64,000 nt of DNA from Flavipsychrobacter stenotrophus. GTDB taxonomy: Bacteria > Bacteroidota > Bacteroidia > Chitinophagales > Chitinophagaceae. The position numbers and the translations under genes are program-made. Location of the stretch: assembly GCF_002954265.1 (NCBI RefSeq), contig NZ_PPSL01000001.1, forward strand, positions 682,001 to 746,000, in the 5' to 3' direction. The notes under the pieces are model-generated. The model was not told the origin of the DNA. It ran no database searches and was given only the letters and a program-made list of their open reading frames with translations. Shown here in pieces: positions 60,746-64,000 of the stretch (positions are counted from its first letter, which is position 1; each line of letters starts with the position of its first letter).

Positions 60746-61366
60746 CTATGACATTTTCGCAATAGATTGCTTGTAAAGCTGGTAAAAGAATATGGGCAGG
60801 AAGACAAAGTTGAGTACTACCATTCCCAGCATGGTCTGGATATTTGCTGAAGGTAAATACATGATCTTGAACATGCTACCTGAAGATATCAAAACCCCTG
60901 CAACAAAGCCGGCTATCACCCGTACTTTATAGTCAGCCGCATAGTTCTTCATATACCTGATAGAGTTGGCCAATATGGCTGTAAGGGTTATGATCAATGC
61001 GCCGAAGCCGGAGAATAGCATACCACTTGCACCGGGCCAATGGAAGATCTTGAACATAAGACCCATAGAAATGAGGAATGCGGCCAGGAAGCCGGTTCCA
61101 TAGATGACTCTTTTCATGTTAGTTTGTTTTTTAAAGGTTAAGAGAAAAAATAGCTCCTCCTGTATCTCGTGGCTGCCATTGGGCGTTATGGCCATAAACG
61201 CCTGCTGGTAGGCAGCTTCGAAATCGATGCGTTGGGCATCCATCGCTTCTTCTATGAAACAACAATAGTGGTCAAGTAATCCCTGCTGCAGGCCGGGATC
61301 AATGTTACCATCCAGGTTTATACGTTCCAGGATGGTATCTACCTGTTCATCAGTTAGCTGCTGCAT
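60746..61366 (-). CDS. Membrane sensor partner of PadR regulator
   Basis: A 206-residue protein. The N-terminal cytoplasmic ~90 residues (TDEQVDTILERINLDGNIDPGLQQGLLDHYCCFIEEA) recall the HAAS/DUF1700-like domain coupled to PadR regulators. Four hydrophobic helices follow, in two related pairs marked SMGLMFKIFHWPGA and SSGSMFKIMYLPSA. The first motif resembles the GldL-like FKI.HWPGA sequence. Its ATG lies inside the 3' end of the PadR gene (17-bp overlap), so they are translationally coupled. Confidence 0.65.
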   Translation of the reverse strand: MQQLTDEQVDTILERINLDGNIDPGLQQGLLDHYCCFIEEAMDAQRIDFEAAYQQAFMAITPNGSHEIQEELFFLLTFKKQTNMKRVIYGTGFLAAFLISMGLMFKIFHWPGASGMLFSGFGALIITLTAILANSIRYMKNYAADYKVRVIAGFVAGVLISSGSMFKIMYLPSANIQTMLGMVVLNFVFLPIFFYQLYKQSIAKMS

Positions 61367-61703
61367 AAGAAGTAAGCGGTTCTGAGGTGACTAAACTATG
61401 TATGGTGTTGAGGAATGCCAATAATTCATCAACCGATTTTTGTGCTGCGCTTTTGCCGGGTTGGGTAAGGCTGTAGTACTTGCGAACTCTCTTACCAATA
61501 AATACCTCTTCGGCTGTGACCAATCCTTCTGCTTCCAGCTTATGGAGGGCGGGGTAGAGCGATCCCTCTTTTACCAGTATGGTACCGTCGCTCATCTCTT
61601 TCACCATCTGCGTAATCTCGTAGCCGTACATCCGGTCTCTTTGCTCAAGAAGCCTTAGGATAATAGTGCCCAGTGTTCCCTTTAATAATTCGCTCTGATT
61701 CAT
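61350..61703 (-). CDS. PadR family transcriptional regulator
   Basis: A 117-residue winged-helix protein. LLKGTLGTIILRLLEQRDRMYGYEITQMV and VKEGSLYPALHKLEAEGLVTAEE are the diagnostic PadR blocks. The ATG at 61703 fits the family start; earlier in-frame ATGs give unsupported extensions. Overlap with the membrane gene indicates a sensor-regulator pair, the membrane protein probably being its target or controller. Confidence 0.9.
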   Translation of the reverse strand: MNQSELLKGTLGTIILRLLEQRDRMYGYEITQMVKEMSDGTILVKEGSLYPALHKLEAEGLVTAEEVFIGKRVRKYYSLTQPGKSAAQKSVDELLAFLNTIHSLVTSEPLTSYAAAN

Positions 61704-61776
61704 AGCATGTTGTTGCATTTCGTTGTAATGCATCACAAATCTATGTATTAAAATTGAAACAGCAAAAATAATTTTA

Positions 61777-61808
61777 TAAAAAAAGCTGCGGATACAAATC
61801 CGCAGCTT
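61777..61808 (-). terminator. Rho-independent terminator of the bestrophin gene
   Basis: On the minus strand AAGCTGCGGAT, TTGT, ATCCGCAGCTT (11-bp perfect stem, 61783-61808), followed by seven T counting the stem end. Confidence 0.9.
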
Positions 61809-61842
61809 ACACCACTCATAAACAACCACTATTTTTTAAGTA

Positions 61843-62769
61843 TTACATAAGATAAAAAGCGGGAGTAGATGCTGGTACCGGAACCGCAGGTTCAGCCCTT
61901 CCGTTTTCATCCTCCATCATTTGCTTCAAGTCACGTTCAATGTTTTTAGCAATAGCAGTGACGGGAGTATCAGTAGGCTTATTCTCGAATGGATCCTGTA
62001 GATGTATCGCCATCTTTTCGATAAGCATAAAGCAGGCTGAAATCGCTGTAACAACAAGTACTTCTAATATTCCAAATATCTCAATGAACCCAAATGGCAA
62101 CAGGCAGATAAACAGCAAGAGCGAGAAATGAATATACAGGCTGTAGGTAGAAGGGAACACAGTGTTCTTGATTCGTTCACACTTGCCCTGCGAATCGCAT
62201 AACCTGCTTATGGTCCTGTCCAGTTCCACCTGCTGAAATCTGTTGATGTAGCCACTGTTTAGCGCATCTCTTATGTCATGAGCATGAAGATTAAGAATTG
62301 CCGCAGGAACATTGGTGTATCGTGATACCGTTTCTATATCCTTTCTGGACAGAAATCTTTCCAGCCCTGTAAGTGGACTATGGCCCCGTAAGTTTTGGCC
62401 CAGGCTGTGTGTCCAAGCTATCTGCCGCTTTACAAAACGGTTACGCAGCTGCTCCAATTGCTCACTTTCAAATTCTTCCTGCATAAAACAGAACACCTGC
62501 CGGGCAAGGCTTCTGGAGTCGTTAACGATTGCTCCCCATATATGGCGTGCTTCCCACCACCTGTCATATGCCTGGTTAGATCTGAAGCCAAGCAGCAGCG
62601 ATATTACAGTGCCCAGTATTGCCGGCACTGTAAGGGGAATAGAAATGCGGATGACATGAACATTATGATATAGTGCCCATACTAATACCGAATAGGCCAT
62701 CACATAGGCAACCTCATACTTTATCTCGCCAAAAATGTATTTGAACGGTATCTTATCTTTAAGTAACAT
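61843..62769 (-). CDS. Bestrophin family channel
   Basis: A 308-residue membrane protein of the bestrophin/UPF0187 family. LLLGFRSNQAYDRWWEARHIWGAIVNDSR is the family signature. Helices at residues ~15-60 and ~215-260 and the FGFIEIFGILEVLVVTAISACFML block follow. Bacterial homologues are pentameric ion channels. It is a single gene with its own terminator; a Usp gene lies upstream on the same strand. Confidence 0.93.
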   Translation of the reverse strand: MLLKDKIPFKYIFGEIKYEVAYVMAYSVLVWALYHNVHVIRISIPLTVPAILGTVISLLLGFRSNQAYDRWWEARHIWGAIVNDSRSLARQVFCFMQEEFESEQLEQLRNRFVKRQIAWTHSLGQNLRGHSPLTGLERFLSRKDIETVSRYTNVPAAILNLHAHDIRDALNSGYINRFQQVELDRTISRLCDSQGKCERIKNTVFPSTYSLYIHFSLLLFICLLPFGFIEIFGILEVLVVTAISACFMLIEKMAIHLQDPFENKPTDTPVTAIAKNIERDLKQMMEDENGRAEPAVPVPASTPAFYLM

Positions 62770-62814
62770 GATATTAGATTTATTTGGTTCACAAAGTCTC
62801 TTCTCTTATTAGTA

Positions 62815-63327
62815 TTACATGTGCTGCAACATGGCAACAGGCTGCAAGTCTCTATCTTTCTTAATGGTAACAACCGGCTGCGCCACTTCTTCCTTTACGA
62901 CCTTTCTTGGTGTAAGGCGCCTCATGATCTCAATGCCCGATTTTTTGAACATACGCTCAGGGTTCACGCTCTCCCTTACCACGGGCATAAACGTGTAGCC
63001 TTCGGGATAAACTATGAGATCTATATCGTTTGCTTCTGCATAATTTTCAAATACCGCCGGTGTACTGCCATGCATTATCTTGAAGCTGATATTATTGATG
63101 TTGTTGTACATCGACTTCAGTTTCTTACACTTGATACGCAGCGTTTCAGATATGAGCTGGTTGTGGTCTTTAAGTCCGGCCCGGCGCATTGCGTCTATAA
63201 GGTTATCGGGCATTTCAAGAGCGTGGAATAATAGAATGTTGATCTTGCCCGGAAGCGCCTGCGCCACATTGGCAATAAGATCAAGAGAAGCAGGCGAGAA
63301 GTCGGTTGGAATTAATACGTTTTTCAT
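62815..63327 (-). CDS. Universal stress protein, single-domain type
   Basis: A 170-residue protein: MKNVLIPTDFSPASLDLI is the usual Usp β1 and ILLFHALEMPDN is β2. DIDLIVYPEGYTFMPVVRESVNPERMF covers β4 and the ATP-loop region. The G-x2-G-x9-GS motif is missing, so ATP binding is doubtful. The C-terminal basic tail is unusual. The bestrophin gene follows on the same strand after 45 bp. Confidence 0.75.
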   Translation of the reverse strand: MKNVLIPTDFSPASLDLIANVAQALPGKINILLFHALEMPDNLIDAMRRAGLKDHNQLISETLRIKCKKLKSMYNNINNISFKIMHGSTPAVFENYAEANDIDLIVYPEGYTFMPVVRESVNPERMFKKSGIEIMRRLTPRKVVKEEVAQPVVTIKKDRDLQPVAMLQHM

Positions 63328-63457
63328 GACTCTATTTTTTAGTGTTGAATTGATGAATTATTTACACTGCAAAAATGAGTCGGCGGTATTAGTAGGTTAT
63401 AAGACCTGCATTAGATTGTATTAAAATGTAGATTAGAATGAGATAAGAAAAGGCGCA

Positions 63458-64000
63458 TCAGGCCGTCAGTAAAGGGATGGAGAGCATCACTTTTACACCA
63501 TTACCTGCGCTGGAGTGCACATTGATCTCACCTTTATGCAGTCTGAATATATTGCGGGTAAGGGGTAGCCCAATACCATATCCCTCATACTTACCAGTAT
63601 TAGAAGCCCTGAAGAACGGGTCATAAATATATTTCAGCTCGTCAGTTGGTATGCCGATCCCTTCGTCCAGTATAGTTAACAGTAGCATTTTATTGATGAT
63701 AGTTGCTTTTACAGATACTTTGTCATTATTGGAATATTTGCATGCATTTTCCATTACATTGCTCAGTCCAAGCTTTAATAAGTGATAATTGCCTTTTATG
63801 ACAACTGGTTCGTTTGCCGGTAATTCCGATAGATCAATATGTATCTGGTTTTCGGGAATAATGTTATTGATGGTGTCTTTTACATCCATCAATAGATCCT
63901 CAATTCTTATTTGCTGCAGGTTATGCTTTTTGCCGTCAAAGCCGGTCTGTGCAAGGTTTAGTAAGCTGTTGGTGAGGTGTTGTAGTTTTTCTGCCTGTTT
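63458..64000 (-). CDS. Sensor histidine kinase, 3' part (5' end beyond window)
   Basis: The frame is open to the window edge, 180 codons. It starts inside the dimerisation helix (LTNSLLNLAQTGFDG). The ATPase domain has the N box LSNVMENACKYSN, G1 ILDEGIGIP, F box YDPFFRAS and G2 YGIGLPLTRNIF. The phospho-acceptor His and sensor region are outside the window. An internal ATG at 63892 is not the true start. Confidence 0.88.
   Translation of the reverse strand, partial: KQAEKLQHLTNSLLNLAQTGFDGKKHNLQQIRIEDLLMDVKDTINNIIPENQIHIDLSELPANEPVVIKGNYHLLKLGLSNVMENACKYSNNDKVSVKATIINKMLLLTILDEGIGIPTDELKYIYDPFFRASNTGKYEGYGIGLPLTRNIFRLHKGEINVHSSAGNGVKVMLSIPLLTA

Noticed and set aside
1-64000. tRNA, rRNA or known riboswitch
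   Set aside because: No cloverleaf with a GTTC-type T loop, no rRNA sequence and no familiar aptamer core was recognised by eye.

Overview
The window comes from a member of the Bacteroidota, most likely a Chitinophagaceae/Chitinophagales-type bacterium. Four things support this. Many genes are preceded by the Bacteroidota -7 promoter element TAnnTTTG. Several secreted proteins end in a type IX secretion (T9SS) sorting domain. A large SHIVG-type repeat protein of the gliding-motility-associated kind is present. Housekeeping genes such as mqnE (futalosine menaquinone route), parC, ftsY, der, rimO and lepA have Bacteroidota-like forms. No rRNA, tRNA, CRISPR array, prophage or complete IS element was seen.

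Layout. 1-7.4 kb: the 5' part of a huge secreted protein with seven exact 270-bp repeats, a DMP19-like protein, a YeiH-type exporter, a DUF2252 protein and a small barrel-like protein. 7.5-13 kb: a higBA toxin-antitoxin pair with a visible operator, lepA, a MarR regulator, a YdjM-type membrane protein and a YtxH-like protein. 13-20 kb: secreted metalloprotease, T9SS cargo and DPP-IV. 20-25.3 kb: a sulfur/redox/stress cluster. 25.3-28.1 kb: rimO and der. 28-38.8 kb: small hypotheticals, tryptophan 2,3-dioxygenase, an M13 peptidase and a BadF-type kinase, separated by repeat-rich intergenic DNA. 38.9-46.6 kb: mqnE, a bifunctional nuclease, parC, a cysteine-free sirtuin and ftsY. 46.8-54.3 kb: an M1 peptidase, two NHL-repeat T9SS proteins and a gene broken by one stop codon. 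54.3-64 kb: a ParB-like protein beside a Gly-rich protein, a two-gene GT-C glycosyltransferase operon, gmk, a PadR/membrane-sensor pair, bestrophin, a Usp protein and the end of a histidine kinase.

The most interesting locus is at 20.2-22.9 kb. A hot-dog thioesterase, phosphosulfolactate synthase (ComA) and a 1-Cys peroxiredoxin form a minus-strand operon. Ahead of it lies an uncalled 30-codon ORF with eight cysteine codons (…ICCCCKTITGCCCSC). Between that ORF and the first structural gene is a 14-bp terminator hairpin with a U tract. A competing antiterminator has its 5' arm on the leader stop codon. The promoter carries two palindromes, and a divergent Rrf2 regulator with a Cys cluster lies next door. 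Together this reads as a cysteine-sensing transcription attenuator plus Rrf2 control of a sulfonate-synthesis operon.

The intergenic DNA is rich in short dispersed repeats: a TATGTCGCCC…GGGCTT family, a 35-bp identical pair, hairpin units, a 135-bp element with terminal inverted repeats and a 172-bp hexanucleotide tract. Most of the larger gene-free stretches are built from these.
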